Shown here: positions 9,071 to 18,224 of the stretch, one piece after another
Numbering within the stretch: position 1 is the first letter of the stretch
Layout: the number at the start of each line of letters is the position of its first letter
The notes under the pieces: generated by a model
What the model was told of the DNA's origin: nothing
The model's database searches: none
What the model saw: the letters and a program-made list of their open reading frames with translations, nothing else
Translations under genes and position numbers: made by a program
From: an uncultured Lachnoanaerobaculum sp.
GTDB lineage: Bacteria; Bacillota; Clostridia; Lachnospirales; Lachnospiraceae
Reading direction: 5' to 3'
DNA length: 64,000 bases
Assembly: GCF_938015485.1 (NCBI RefSeq)
Contig: NZ_CALLVU010000036.1
Location: 6,512 to 70,511, forward strand

Positions 9071-9800
9071 CTCTCATATATGCTTCATATTCATCACACA
9101 TCTCCTGTGTGTCTCCATAGCCTCTCATATGACCCTTTTCAAGCCAAAGGACTTTTGTACACATCTCTCTGATTTGCTCTATTGCATGTGAAACCAAGAT
9201 GGTAGTAACACCGCTGTCAAAGAGTTCCTTCATCCTCTGTTCAGACTTTGCTCTAAAAGAGATATCACCTACAGACAATACCTCATCCAATATAAGTATA
9301 TCCGGTTTTACAAATGATGCAAGTGAAAACGCTATCTTCGACTTCATACCTGAACTAAGTTTTCTGAATGCTACATCCTCAAAATCTCTTATCTCTGCAA
9401 AGTCTATTATCTCATCATACTTATCATCGATAAATTTCTTGGTATATCCAAGTAGAGCTCCTCGCAGATAAACATTTTCCTTTACAGTCATCTCATCATC
9501 AAATCCGGCAGTCAGCTCCAGTAGTGGTGCTACTACCCCGTTTACCTTAACAGTTCCTGCTGAAGCCGGCATAATATTTGATAAAACCTTCAATATAGTA
9601 GATTTACCTGAACCGTTAGAACCTATAATCCCTAAAAGCTCCCCTTTTTCTACATGAAAGGTAATATCATCCAATGCTTTAAATTCTTTTGTAATCACTT
9701 CTCCATGCATCTTTCTGATAAAGAACTCTTTTAATGAAAGCTCTTTTATATCTCCAAGAATATATGTTACAGAGACATGATCCACTTCTATCATATTCAT
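9057..9800 (-). CDS. Polysaccharide ABC exporter, ATP-binding subunit (Wzt/TagH type)
   Basis: This 247-residue ABC ATPase has Walker A GSNGSGKST, signature LSSGMKSKIAFSLA and Walker B ILILDEVLSVGD, the last two being typical of the Wzt/RfbB/TagH branch. It powers export of an undecaprenyl-linked polymer with the permease encoded 12 bp upstream. It lacks the C-terminal carbohydrate-binding domain of cap-recognising Wzt proteins, so export here is probably not gated by a terminal cap in the O9a manner. It overlaps the following transferase gene. Confidence 0.9.
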   Translation of the reverse strand: MNMIEVDHVSVTYILGDIKELSLKEFFIRKMHGEVITKEFKALDDITFHVEKGELLGIIGSNGSGKSTILKVLSNIMPASAGTVKVNGVVAPLLELTAGFDDEMTVKENVYLRGALLGYTKKFIDDKYDEIIDFAEIRDFEDVAFRKLSSGMKSKIAFSLASFVKPDILILDEVLSVGDISFRAKSEQRMKELFDSGVTTILVSHAIEQIREMCTKVLWLEKGHMRGYGDTQEMCDEYEAYMRGEHA

Positions 9801-9812
9801 AAGTGTACCTTC

Positions 9813-10592
9813 CTAAATATAATATAAGAACATATAATTATACTTTTTATACATCCACATACCTATACGAAGTATAAACAATGCATAAAATATACAGTAT
9901 AAATGATATGTAAATGACGGTATCGTATTATGTAGTACTATCTCTCTGAGATAATTTATATATACAAAAACCGGATTTAAATAAATAAGTTTTGCCACTA
10001 TACTTCCTTCAAATATCTTCACATCGTAAAATATAGCTGTAAAGTACATCAATGCAAGTGTAAATATATCATAAAGATACTGTACATCTTTAAAGAATAC
10101 AAACATTGCAGATAATATCAAGCCTGTACCCACTATTAGTACAAACAAGCATACAATCGGAAAGATAATAAATATAAACTTCCATGTGATTGTAATCCTA
10201 TATGCTATTACAAAGATAAAAAATATCACCAGTGTAAGTAAGAAGTTGATTGACGCCGCCATTATCTTTGATATAAGAAACAAATACTTCGGTGCATTTA
10301 CCTTTGTTATAATACCTGCATTTGATGTGATAGACTGCATACCGTTGTCTGTAGCCTCTCTGAAGTAGTTGAACATAAGCTGTCCGGCAAACATATATAT
10401 GGTATAGTGCTCCATTGTGTCTCCAAAAACTCTGTCGAACACAAAGCTCATAACGAGAAGCTGAAAGAGCGGTGCAATCATACTCCAAAGTATACCAAGG
10501 ACGGATCTTTTATATCTTTTATTGAAATCTCGCTTTACCAGTTCACTGAACATGAACTGGTATTGTTTTATTTTATTTATAAATATATTCAT
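9813..10592 (-). CDS. Polysaccharide ABC exporter permease (Wzm/TagG, ABC-2 type)
   Basis: This 259-residue protein has an amphipathic N-terminus, the ABC-2 family segment RYKRSVLGILWSMIAPLFQL and about six membrane helices. It pairs with the ATPase encoded immediately downstream to move lipid-linked glycan across the membrane. Size and order fit Wzm/TagG proteins of O-antigen and teichoic acid exporters. It starts 10 bp after the acyltransferase gene. Confidence 0.9.
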   Translation of the reverse strand: MNIFINKIKQYQFMFSELVKRDFNKRYKRSVLGILWSMIAPLFQLLVMSFVFDRVFGDTMEHYTIYMFAGQLMFNYFREATDNGMQSITSNAGIITKVNAPKYLFLISKIMAASINFLLTLVIFFIFVIAYRITITWKFIFIIFPIVCLFVLIVGTGLILSAMFVFFKDVQYLYDIFTLALMYFTAIFYDVKIFEGSIVAKLIYLNPVFVYINYLREIVLHNTIPSFTYHLYCIFYALFILRIGMWMYKKYNYMFLYYI

Positions 10593-10602
10593 CCTCTACC
10601 AC

Positions 10603-12276
10603 CTATGATATCTTAACAAGCTTTTTCAAATATGGGATATTTGCAAGCGGTGCTATCATGATAACCGTAGTAACAAAAATTATAACCACAAAAAGCAGGC
10701 ACTCCGGAACCGAATTATCAATTTTAAATGTAATCCCACGGAATGATATCGTATCTCCTATCAGCCACATAACTAACGCATGAGAAAAATAGATTCCCAT
10801 AGCAAGTTCAGATACTTTAATAATTATCTTCTTTATAAAAGTATTATCACCTTTCCAGCTTAACTTGCATCCTAAAAGCATTATACCAAAAGCATACATT
10901 ACATTACCAATCTCCAACTCACTAAAAAATGTGTGTGTAGATGTTCCCAAACGCATGGAAATTCCTTCAGTCAAAAGTATTGTCAATACTAAACCTATAA
11001 CAGAGCTTACTCCACCTAAAATTATCGAAACCTTTTCCTTATTTTCATAAATCATTCTGCCAATAAACAGCAATGAAATATACCCAAGGTTCATATAAAT
11101 AAAGAATGAGTTTTGTAAAAGCTGAACATTTAGTGAAAAATAGTTAATAATACTATCAATAGTACTTGGAACTAATAATCCGAGTATAATAAAATAAATT
11201 CTCATTTTATCTGAGAGTGATTCATATAGTATGTTCAATATAGGTGAAAAAAGGTAAATCCAAATCAGCAAATATCCATACCATAAGTGTCCTGATACTC
11301 TTTTATTTAAAAAAATCATTACAGTATCATAAACCACATCACCATCATTCCAAAGTATTTTTTTTGTCAATATAAATGCAAAACTCCAAACAAAAAGGGC
11401 AATACCTGCTATAACAGCTTTTTTCAACGCTTTTTCTAAGCTTATCTTTTTCCCTAATAAAAGTGCACCTGATATCATTAAAAAAGCTGGTACTGCAAAT
11501 CTTGTAACGGCATTTAATATCAGTCCCTCTTTCCAAATAAGACTGCCAAGTTCATGATTATTAAACACCCCACTGGACGCATGAATGACAGCTATCATAA
11601 AAGCCGAAACTATCTTCAAAAGATCCAATCCGATAAGTCTATCCTTATTCTCTCTTTTTTGTTCAGGGAAGAACCTTTTAGAGATTAAGGATATTGCAAC
11701 TAAAAATACCCAAATGATAACAGCTAAAGGTACAAGATTTTTTCTTGTCAAAAATGTAGTGCTACCGGCATTTAACTTTACTTCAAAGTTCATCCAGTTT
11801 TCAGACTCACTATCTGTATATCCGTCAAATCCTTGGTCTCCCTGTACAGATATAATTCTTGCCTTACCCTGCCATTTGTTCTGTTTCAGTACAAGTACTA
11901 CATCTTCACCGTTTTGAAATTCAGCCTGTATGCTGTCTTTCATCCCGTCTATCCTGTCATAGCTTCTCCAAAGTAAACCATCGTCTTTTTCAATCCAACC
12001 TTTTGAAAAAATATCACCGGGTTTTTTACTTTCTCCATTGACAATGACTTCTTTCAAAAAAATCTCATTGCCTTCCGCTTTTTCATTTTGATCGTTGCTT
12101 GCTACTATCTGAATAGTGCTGCTTCCTTGCCCTTTTATAAGGAAAGCTATAGCAGATACTGCCAAAAACACTAAAATTATCGGCAACGCCTTCTTTACTG
12201 TCTTAGAAACAGATTGTGGAATTGCCAATATGACAATTCCAACAATCAATAATACTGTTAAAAAAAGATTATCCAT
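10603..12276 (-). CDS. Acyltransferase-3 membrane protein with N-terminal extracytoplasmic domain
   Basis: This 557-residue protein has two N-terminal membrane helices, a soluble region (about residues 50-180) and then a second helical block beginning with the acyltransferase-3 motif GLDLLKIVSAFMIAVIHASS. The C-terminal ~350 residues form roughly ten membrane helices. Family members O-acylate polysaccharides or peptidoglycan using cytoplasmic acyl-CoA. The extra domain ahead of the catalytic part is not one I recognise; it could bind the glycan. Lying directly upstream of the exporter permease suggests it acetylates the exported polymer. Confidence 0.8.
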   Translation of the reverse strand: MDNLFLTVLLIVGIVILAIPQSVSKTVKKALPIILVFLAVSAIAFLIKGQGSSTIQIVASNDQNEKAEGNEIFLKEVIVNGESKKPGDIFSKGWIEKDDGLLWRSYDRIDGMKDSIQAEFQNGEDVVLVLKQNKWQGKARIISVQGDQGFDGYTDSESENWMNFEVKLNAGSTTFLTRKNLVPLAVIIWVFLVAISLISKRFFPEQKRENKDRLIGLDLLKIVSAFMIAVIHASSGVFNNHELGSLIWKEGLILNAVTRFAVPAFLMISGALLLGKKISLEKALKKAVIAGIALFVWSFAFILTKKILWNDGDVVYDTVMIFLNKRVSGHLWYGYLLIWIYLFSPILNILYESLSDKMRIYFIILGLLVPSTIDSIINYFSLNVQLLQNSFFIYMNLGYISLLFIGRMIYENKEKVSIILGGVSSVIGLVLTILLTEGISMRLGTSTHTFFSELEIGNVMYAFGIMLLGCKLSWKGDNTFIKKIIIKVSELAMGIYFSHALVMWLIGDTISFRGITFKIDNSVPECLLFVVIIFVTTVIMIAPLANIPYLKKLVKIS

Positions 12277-12286
12277 CTTCGCTTTC

Positions 12287-12892
12287 CTATGCTTTTAAAT
12301 GATCTTTTCCTGCCAATGTCTTATAAAAAATACTCATAATAAGATGATCGTATATCATATGTATATCTTCTGTTACCTGCATACTCATAACATCTGCACA
12401 TAGTGAAACATCAGACATCTGCTTCAGCTTACCGCCGTCATAACCTGTAATTCCTATTATCTTGTTACCGCAAGACTTCGCATATTCTACCGCATTCAAC
12501 ACATTTTTAGAGTTACCGCTTCCTGATATCGCCATAACTATATCACCTTCTTTGATGACTCCTTCAAGCTGGAAACGGAACACTTCCTCAAAACCTATAT
12601 CATTTGAAATAGCCATCATTGTAGCTACATTGTCATTAAGGCAAAGAAGCTTGAACTTCGGTTCTCCCTTCTTATAAAGATACTCACTTACACCTTTATT
12701 GAAGTCATTTTGATAATGTGATGCGGTTGCGGAACTTCCACCGTTACCGAATACAAAGATGGTTCCTCCTGCCTTTCTGGTATCATCCATCAAATTCATA
12801 GCCTTGTTAATATCTTCTACATTCAACTTCTTCAATGTCTCTATCTCAAGAGCAATATAATCTTTAATACTGTTTGTATAATCCATTTTCAC
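12287..12892 (-). CDS. gmhA: Sedoheptulose 7-phosphate isomerase (phosphoheptose isomerase)
   Basis: This 201-residue SIS-domain protein has FVFGNGGSSATASHYQNDF near residues 47-66 and AISGSGNSKNVL further on, both typical of GmhA. The enzyme converts sedoheptulose 7-phosphate to D-glycero-D-manno-heptose 7-phosphate, the first step to activated heptose. The HddA-like kinases would act next. Neither a GmhB-type phosphatase nor a nucleotidyltransferase is visible in the window, so those genes may lie further downstream (left of the window) or elsewhere. Confidence 0.88.
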   Translation of the reverse strand: MKMDYTNSIKDYIALEIETLKKLNVEDINKAMNLMDDTRKAGGTIFVFGNGGSSATASHYQNDFNKGVSEYLYKKGEPKFKLLCLNDNVATMMAISNDIGFEEVFRFQLEGVIKEGDIVMAISGSGNSKNVLNAVEYAKSCGNKIIGITGYDGGKLKQMSDVSLCADVMSMQVTEDIHMIYDHLIMSIFYKTLAGKDHLKA

Positions 12893-12894
12893 CT

Positions 12895-13839
12895 CTAATT
12901 CATTTTCAATACATTTTCTACAGTAAGTGCTACCGACTCGTCAGACTCATGCTTTGCCTTCCAACCTGCTGCATGAATCCTTGAAAGGTCATACTGGAAC
13001 TTAGGTACATCACCTTTCCATCCACCCTTTCCACCTGTATATTCATAAGGTATTCCGGTCAATCCCATCTTATCAACAACAATATCCGCAATTGTCTTTA
13101 CACTGCTTTGTGTACTTACTCCCAAATTATAAAGTGTGATTCCTGTATCCTTCACATCCTTAAACTGCATTATAGCCTCTACCAGGTCAAGTACATAAAT
13201 ATAAGGCTTACACTGTGTTCCGTCACCAAGTATTCTTAAGTGACTTGGGTCAGCCTTAAGTCTCTTCACAAAGTCAAATATAACACCATGTGTAAGTCTG
13301 GGACCTATAACATTCGGAAATCTGAATATAAGAGCCTTAATATCATTCATATAGCTGTAAGCTGATATAAGTGCTTCCGAGCCAAGCTTTGCCGCACCGT
13401 AATATGATATCGGACGAAGATTCGGCTCATCCTCAGATACATTTTTCCCTTCCTTTTCACCATACACAGCTGAAGTAGACGCAAAGAAGAACTTCTTAAC
13501 ATCGTACTTTCTCATGGCCTGAAGCAATTCAAATGTTGTTGAGTATGTATTTTCATACTCTATTGAAGGGTCATTTGCACTTGCCTGAATATCGGAGTTC
13601 GCCGCCAAATGGAATACGTACTCAAACTTTTCCTTTTCAAATACTTCCTCCAATTTTTCTCTATCACAAATATTCTGCTCATAGAATTTAAAATGCGGAT
13701 TATCAATCAAATGTTCAATATTCTTCTTTGTACCTATAAAAAAGTTATCTATACATACTACATCATTACCCTCTGCAAGCAAACTGTCTATCAAATGGCT
13801 GCCGATAAATCCTGCGCCACCTGCAACTAATACCTTCAT
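12895..13839 (-). CDS. NAD-dependent sugar epimerase/dehydratase
   Basis: An extended SDR enzyme with AGGAGFIGSHL at the N-terminus and YGAAK (Tyr-x3-Lys) around residue 148. It resembles UDP-glucose 4-epimerase-type enzymes. The start is placed at the ATG at 13839, giving 314 residues, because AAAGGAG lies 5 nt upstream; the frame stays open 11 codons further but without a ribosome site. It sits 2 bp from gmhA and 10 bp from the upstream kinase gene. It probably supplies or modifies the heptose or another sugar of the repeat unit; the substrate is not determined. Confidence 0.82.
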   Translation of the reverse strand: MKVLVAGGAGFIGSHLIDSLLAEGNDVVCIDNFFIGTKKNIEHLIDNPHFKFYEQNICDREKLEEVFEKEKFEYVFHLAANSDIQASANDPSIEYENTYSTTFELLQAMRKYDVKKFFFASTSAVYGEKEGKNVSEDEPNLRPISYYGAAKLGSEALISAYSYMNDIKALIFRFPNVIGPRLTHGVIFDFVKRLKADPSHLRILGDGTQCKPYIYVLDLVEAIMQFKDVKDTGITLYNLGVSTQSSVKTIADIVVDKMGLTGIPYEYTGGKGGWKGDVPKFQYDLSRIHAAGWKAKHESDESVALTVENVLKMN

Positions 13840-13849
13840 ACTTTCTCCT

Positions 13850-14836
13850 TTAATTCCAATATTTATCTCCAATATATATTACACTTGTACCGTCTCTCTC
13901 AAATGAAAAATCAAGTTCTTTTAGTCCTATAGCTTTTTTCAGCTGTTCTTGTTTTTCTTCCTCACAATAGAACAGGAGGAATCCACCGCCACCGGCTCCC
14001 AAAAGTTTTCCGCCTAAAGCACCGTTTTTCATAGCAATCTCATAAGCCTCATCTATTGCCTGATTTGCAATACCTGATGCAAGTTCTTTCTTTAACTGCC
14101 ATCCTTCATCAAGTATCTTTCCAAAGGAAGAAATATCATTATTTTCCAGTGCGATCTTCATATCCTTTGCAAGTTCACACATCTTAAGAAGATTTCTTGC
14201 TTTATCCTCTGAAGTTATGTTCCTTGTCTGCTCAGCCAATATAGTATTTGCTGAACGAGTTGTTCCTGTATAGAACATAAGTAAGTTTTTCTGGAGCTCT
14301 TTGTATGTCTTGCCTTCCATAAGTATCGGCTCATGTGAAACAGATCCGTCCTGATTAAACTTAATGAAATTCAGTCCACCAAGTGCGGCACCATACTGGT
14401 CCTGCTTTCCTATAGGATTACCCAATTTTTCTATCTCAACTTCACACGCAAGCTTAGCTAATTTGTCTTTTGATACGAACTTTCCCTTATAGCAATTTAA
14501 ACTATTTAAAAGACCTACAGTAAATGTACTTGAAGAGCCAAGTCCTGTTCCTCCCGGAATATCTGCTGTTGATGAGATTTCCACACCATGAATACCCATG
14601 TCTGTAAGCACTTGCCTAAAGATTCGATGCCTTATCTGATCTGGACTGTCTACCAACTCATTTTCAGAATATTTTAACAATGTCTGATTTTCATTAAAAT
14701 ACGGATGAATGGAAATATAGCAATACTTATTGATAGATGTACTAAGCACACATCCACCATATTTCTCATAGAAATTTGCCATATCGCTTCCACCCCCACA
14801 AAAGCTCACACGAAAGGGGGTCTTTGTAATAATCAT
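13850..14836 (-). CDS. GHMP-family kinase, HddA-like (copy 2), probable heptose 7-phosphate kinase
   Basis: This 328-residue protein starts TPFRVSFCGGGSD, has the loop GGTGLGSSSTFTVG near residue 100 and GGKLLGAGGGGF near the C-terminus, matching GHMP kinases of the HddA branch. It is the first gene of the gmhA transcription unit, which makes it the better candidate for phosphorylating heptose 7-phosphate at C1. It is only moderately similar to the kinase at 1151-2164. GGAG lies 6 nt before the start codon. Confidence 0.83.
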   Translation of the reverse strand: MIITKTPFRVSFCGGGSDMANFYEKYGGCVLSTSINKYCYISIHPYFNENQTLLKYSENELVDSPDQIRHRIFRQVLTDMGIHGVEISSTADIPGGTGLGSSSTFTVGLLNSLNCYKGKFVSKDKLAKLACEVEIEKLGNPIGKQDQYGAALGGLNFIKFNQDGSVSHEPILMEGKTYKELQKNLLMFYTGTTRSANTILAEQTRNITSEDKARNLLKMCELAKDMKIALENNDISSFGKILDEGWQLKKELASGIANQAIDEAYEIAMKNGALGGKLLGAGGGGFLLFYCEEEKQEQLKKAIGLKELDFSFERDGTSVIYIGDKYWN

Positions 14837-14886
14837 ATTTCTCTCCTTATATCAATCTCTTTGATTTAATATATAATCGTTTGACA

Positions 14887-14915
14887 TTATAGCATAGTTT
14901 TATTTTATATAAAAG
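14887..14915 (-). promoter_or_regulatory. Possible promoter of the hddA-gmhA-exporter unit
   Basis: On the minus strand a perfect -10 box TATAAT (14887-14892) lies about 50 bp before the kinase start, with only a poor -35 match (TTTTAT) 17 bp upstream. The 120-bp gap is the largest break between the two halves of the cluster, which supports an internal promoter here. Confidence 0.45.
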
Positions 14916-14956
14916 GATTTTTACTTAAAAGCCGCTATATACAGCACTTTCCAACC

Positions 14957-15802
14957 TTATCTTCCACTTTTTCTAAGAACTTTATACAGTCCTCCTCTAA
15001 GATTCTTCGGTGAAAGTGTAATTAAAGCTGTCAATATTATAGCAACTATAAATTCTGTTATGTTTGTATATTTAAGCTTTTTTTGTAAAATTCTAAGTTT
15101 TATATATGTTTTGAAATACTCAAAACCGCCTCTTCTGTTCTCAAAGTTTCCAAGCCTTGCATGTATCAGCACTTTGTCAATATTTGCAATTTTGTATCCG
15201 GCTGAAAGCATTCTGCACCACAGATAGTAGTCCTCAAGTCCTTTTAATGGTTTATAGCCGCCTGCATTCGTCACATCCTTTTTTCTAAAAAGTACTGTCA
15301 TATGATTTAGCGGATTTCTGTATTTACCGTATTTGTATAGGTCTTTATATGTAAGAGGCATCGTCTTTGTTCTGATTACTTCGCCTTCTACACTGAATTC
15401 ATCTATATACCCGCCAAGTACCGATATATCTTTATGCTCATTCATATACTTCAGCTGATATTCAAATCTGGTATCCGTAGCTATATCATCTGCGTCCATT
15501 CTGGCAACATAATCATACTTACATTTTTCAAGTCCTTTTTGTAGCGCAATACCAAGCCCCATATTTTTCTCAAGCTGCACACATACAAAATCTATATTAT
15601 TTTTATTGAATTTGTTTTTTTCTGCAGATATTATATCTTCAAGCTCTTTTGTAAGTATTCCGTCTTTTACCAAAACCACCTCATCAGGCTTTACTGTCTG
15701 ATTCAAAATACTGTCCAGAGCTTTCTTTAAGAAAATCGGCGTTTCCTTAAAGTATACCGATATCAAAACTGAAAACTTTTCTCCACCTTCACACTCCCTC
15801 AC
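14957..15802 (-). CDS. Glycosyltransferase family 2 protein
   Basis: This 281-residue protein has FSVLISVYFKETPIFLKKAL near the N-terminus and ARMDADD near residue 97, typical of GT2. The start is GTG (15802), overlapping the transporter gene by 14 bp, with AGGGAG about 10 nt upstream; no ATG is available near the start. The C-terminus has a hydrophobic segment that could anchor it to the membrane. It ends the short HAD-transporter-transferase unit, and its sugar donor is unknown. Confidence 0.82.
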   Translation of the reverse strand: MRECEGGEKFSVLISVYFKETPIFLKKALDSILNQTVKPDEVVLVKDGILTKELEDIISAEKNKFNKNNIDFVCVQLEKNMGLGIALQKGLEKCKYDYVARMDADDIATDTRFEYQLKYMNEHKDISVLGGYIDEFSVEGEVIRTKTMPLTYKDLYKYGKYRNPLNHMTVLFRKKDVTNAGGYKPLKGLEDYYLWCRMLSAGYKIANIDKVLIHARLGNFENRRGGFEYFKTYIKLRILQKKLKYTNITEFIVAIILTALITLSPKNLRGGLYKVLRKSGR

Positions 15803-16970
15803 ATTTTTTTCTCTCCCTTATCAATCTTACCGAACACACCGCTATAAAAAACCCCGCTATCGTTATAAAAATGTTTACACTCAGCATTACTCTCACGCCC
15901 ATATGGTCAAGTATTGCTCCACCAAAGAGCGAACCCAGCACTGTTCCTGCAGATACCATTCCCGACATAAAGGCTTGTCCTGTAGTTTGGTCTTTGTGGT
16001 CTACCACCATTCCTGTGAAATACACCGATGCCGCCGCCAATATGGCAAAGCTGCAAATTTGTGACAGCTGTGTAATGTAAATCATTGCTATATTTATAGA
16101 TGAAAAGTACATAACCGCCTTTAATACATAGCCTAACGCGGCTATAATCATAAGACTTCCTACTCTTATCTTCTTCATTATATATGAAAAGGTAAATAAA
16201 ACAGGTATCTCCACAACAGCCTGTATAAACATTGCCTTTCCCAGATTTGAACTGTTACCGCCAAGTGACTGTACGATTTGCAAAAGATATGTAGCCACAA
16301 TATTGTGTGAGAAAAACATAAAAAGCACCGCCAAAACCATTAACGAAAAATACGGATACTTCTCTATAAAATGTATGACATTCGTTCTCTCATCATCTCT
16401 TTTTGTTATCACTTTTTTCGTTGCAGGCATCATGATTACAATAGCCAAAAATAAAACTATCATAATCAATCCCCCTACAGGGATTATATTTGTTCCGTGA
16501 TTCAGTGCCAAATTTCCGATAACCAGAGCAAGTATTGCGTATGTTGCCGAACCGCATCCCCTTGCCAAACCGAAGTTTATACTTATCCCCTCTTTTTCAT
16601 ATGCAAACAATGCGCTGTTTATTAACGGCAAGTATATACTTGTTATTATATACATCAGCCCGAACAGTATCGCCACTGTCCAATGGTTCTTTATCAAAAG
16701 CATCATTATACATATGATGATGTAAGGTATACCGAGAATTATTATAAGTCTTTTCCATGTCAATACTTCTATTCTGTCACATATATTCCCTGCAATCGGC
16801 TGCAATATAACTGCAACAAGACAAAATATCGCCGTTACTATGCCTATCAAACTGTTGTTAAAGCCGTTTCCCTGTAGGTAGAATGATATAAAACCCGCAC
16901 CTACACAATAAAGCATCCAATACAATCCCTGTAAAACTATATACTTGAGATTTATTTCTCTGTCTCTCAT
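15789..16970 (-). CDS. Major facilitator superfamily transporter (MFS_1-like)
   Basis: This 393-residue protein has about twelve membrane helices. The opening, YIVLQGLYWMLYCVGAGFIS, resembles the LacY/nucleoside-permease-like MFS_1-like group. The substrate is unknown; neighbouring genes suggest a sugar, nucleoside or glycan precursor. It overlaps the HAD gene by 4 bp and the transferase gene by 14 bp, so all three are translated together. Confidence 0.75.
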   Translation of the reverse strand: MRDREINLKYIVLQGLYWMLYCVGAGFISFYLQGNGFNNSLIGIVTAIFCLVAVILQPIAGNICDRIEVLTWKRLIIILGIPYIIICIMMLLIKNHWTVAILFGLMYIITSIYLPLINSALFAYEKEGISINFGLARGCGSATYAILALVIGNLALNHGTNIIPVGGLIMIVLFLAIVIMMPATKKVITKRDDERTNVIHFIEKYPYFSLMVLAVLFMFFSHNIVATYLLQIVQSLGGNSSNLGKAMFIQAVVEIPVLFTFSYIMKKIRVGSLMIIAALGYVLKAVMYFSSINIAMIYITQLSQICSFAILAAASVYFTGMVVDHKDQTTGQAFMSGMVSAGTVLGSLFGGAILDHMGVRVMLSVNIFITIAGFFIAVCSVRLIRERKKCEGV

Positions 16971-17623
16971 TTGTTTTCCTTACTTATCCACTCTATTACC
17001 GCCTCCAAGTCAGGCTCTATTGCATCAACCTTTTCTCTTATCTCATCTGTAGGCTCTATAGTGTCAGGTACCATTATCACTCTTGCCCCTGCCGATAATC
17101 CTCCTTTTATTCCGTTTATCGAATCCTCCAATACAAGACATTCTTTTATATCTACACCCAGCTTTCCTGCCGCCTTTAAAAATATATCAGGCGCCGGCTT
17201 GCCGTTTTCTATTTCATCTCCACAGGTAAAGTCGTCAAAGTACTTATATACATCCGCCATTTTCAGATATCTTAGCGCTACCTCTCTCTTTGTGGAGCTT
17301 GCAAGACAGGTCTTTATATTGTTTTCTTTAAGGAAAATAAGTAACTTATCAAGACCCTTTTTCTTGGTTATTCCATGCTCCTTTATATGATTTGTAATAT
17401 ATTCTTCTCTTGTCTCTCTGCCCTTGTCGATATCAAAGCCTTCTCCGGCATCTTCTTTTAATATCTTATGTACCAAAGCTTTATTGGCACCCTTTATCTG
17501 TAATATTGCCTTATCACTTATCCTAAAGCCTTGCAGCTTAGCTGCATTTTGCCATGCATTTCCGTACAACCTCTCGGTATCAAACATCAGACCGTCCATA
17601 TCAAACAGCACCGCTCTTATCAT
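16967..17623 (-). CDS. HAD-superfamily phosphatase/phosphomutase (beta-phosphoglucomutase-like)
   Basis: This 218-residue HAD subfamily IA protein has the nucleophile motif FDMDGLMFDTE, motif II LASSTKRE, the lysine in GKPAPDIF and motif IV LEDSINGI. The family dephosphorylates or isomerises sugar phosphates in the cytoplasm. It is not GmhB-like, so it is not the obvious heptose bisphosphate phosphatase. It is the first gene of the unit, overlapping the transporter gene by 4 bp. Confidence 0.8.
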   Translation of the reverse strand: MIRAVLFDMDGLMFDTERLYGNAWQNAAKLQGFRISDKAILQIKGANKALVHKILKEDAGEGFDIDKGRETREEYITNHIKEHGITKKKGLDKLLIFLKENNIKTCLASSTKREVALRYLKMADVYKYFDDFTCGDEIENGKPAPDIFLKAAGKLGVDIKECLVLEDSINGIKGGLSAGARVIMVPDTIEPTDEIREKVDAIEPDLEAVIEWISKENK

Positions 17624-17682
17624 AAAGCCACCACCTTTCTACTTTTAATAACATAGCATTTTTTTATAATAAAATCCATATG

Positions 17683-17710
17683 AAAAAGAGGAAGGCGATT
17701 TTCCTTCCTC
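17683..17710 (-). terminator. Intrinsic terminator after the DUF3368 gene
   Basis: An 8-bp perfect stem GAGGAAGG/CCTTCCTC (17688-17695 and 17703-17710) with a 7-nt loop is followed on the minus strand by CTTTTTC. It lies 10 bp after the stop codon of the toxin gene and separates the toxin-antitoxin pair from the polysaccharide cluster. Confidence 0.88.
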
Positions 17711-17720
17711 TCAAACATTA

Positions 17721-18224
17721 TTACTGCAGACGGCTGTCAATCCTACTAAGCAACATATTATAATATCTGTATCCTATATGTCTACCTGATTTCTTCAGTT
17801 GTTCTATACATTCTTTGACATCTTCGGATGTCAGTAAATTTTCATCGTATGCGACCATAATTATACCTATAGTTCCCATTACCTTATGTCCCAAATCTTT
17901 TGATACATTCCTCCCCTTAGCTTCATCCATCAATAATACATCTGCACTTAACTCATCTGCTAAAACTATAGCTTCACTCTCACCTATATCAAGACCTGTG
18001 GCTCTCCTAAGAATATCTACCGCTTCTAAGCTATCTACCTCTTTAACTTCTATCTGACTATTATTTCTGATTATATCAGCTTCTTCAATAAAACGTTTAT
18101 CTACCACCAACTCATCAAATACCGCTTGCGGAATAAGTATCTTACCAAATAATTTCTCCAATAAATATACCTTATCTATTTTTAATAGCGAAATCAAAGG
18201 CGTTGTGTCGGAAACCACAATCAT
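17721..18224 (-). CDS. DUF3368 PIN-like toxin
   Basis: This 167-residue protein begins VVSDTTPLISLLKI, the first acidic strand of the PIN-like DUF3368 family, and carries further acidic residues in the GLDIGESEAIVLA and LLMDEAKGR segments expected of the nuclease centre. PIN domains are Mg-dependent RNases. It overlaps the upstream UPF0175 gene by 4 bp, the usual antitoxin-toxin arrangement, so a type II toxin role is inferred. Confidence 0.85.
   Translation of the reverse strand: MIVVSDTTPLISLLKIDKVYLLEKLFGKILIPQAVFDELVVDKRFIEEADIIRNNSQIEVKEVDSLEAVDILRRATGLDIGESEAIVLADELSADVLLMDEAKGRNVSKDLGHKVMGTIGIIMVAYDENLLTSEDVKECIEQLKKSGRHIGYRYYNMLLSRIDSRLQ

Noticed and set aside
14880..14920. Plus-strand promoter (TTGACA and a TATA-like box)
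   Set aside because: There is no plus-strand gene downstream, and the boxes overlap the better placed minus-strand -10.
16967..17623. GmhB heptose bisphosphate phosphatase
   Set aside because: The HAD motifs and cap match the beta-phosphoglucomutase-like IA group, not the histidinol-phosphatase-like GmhB group.
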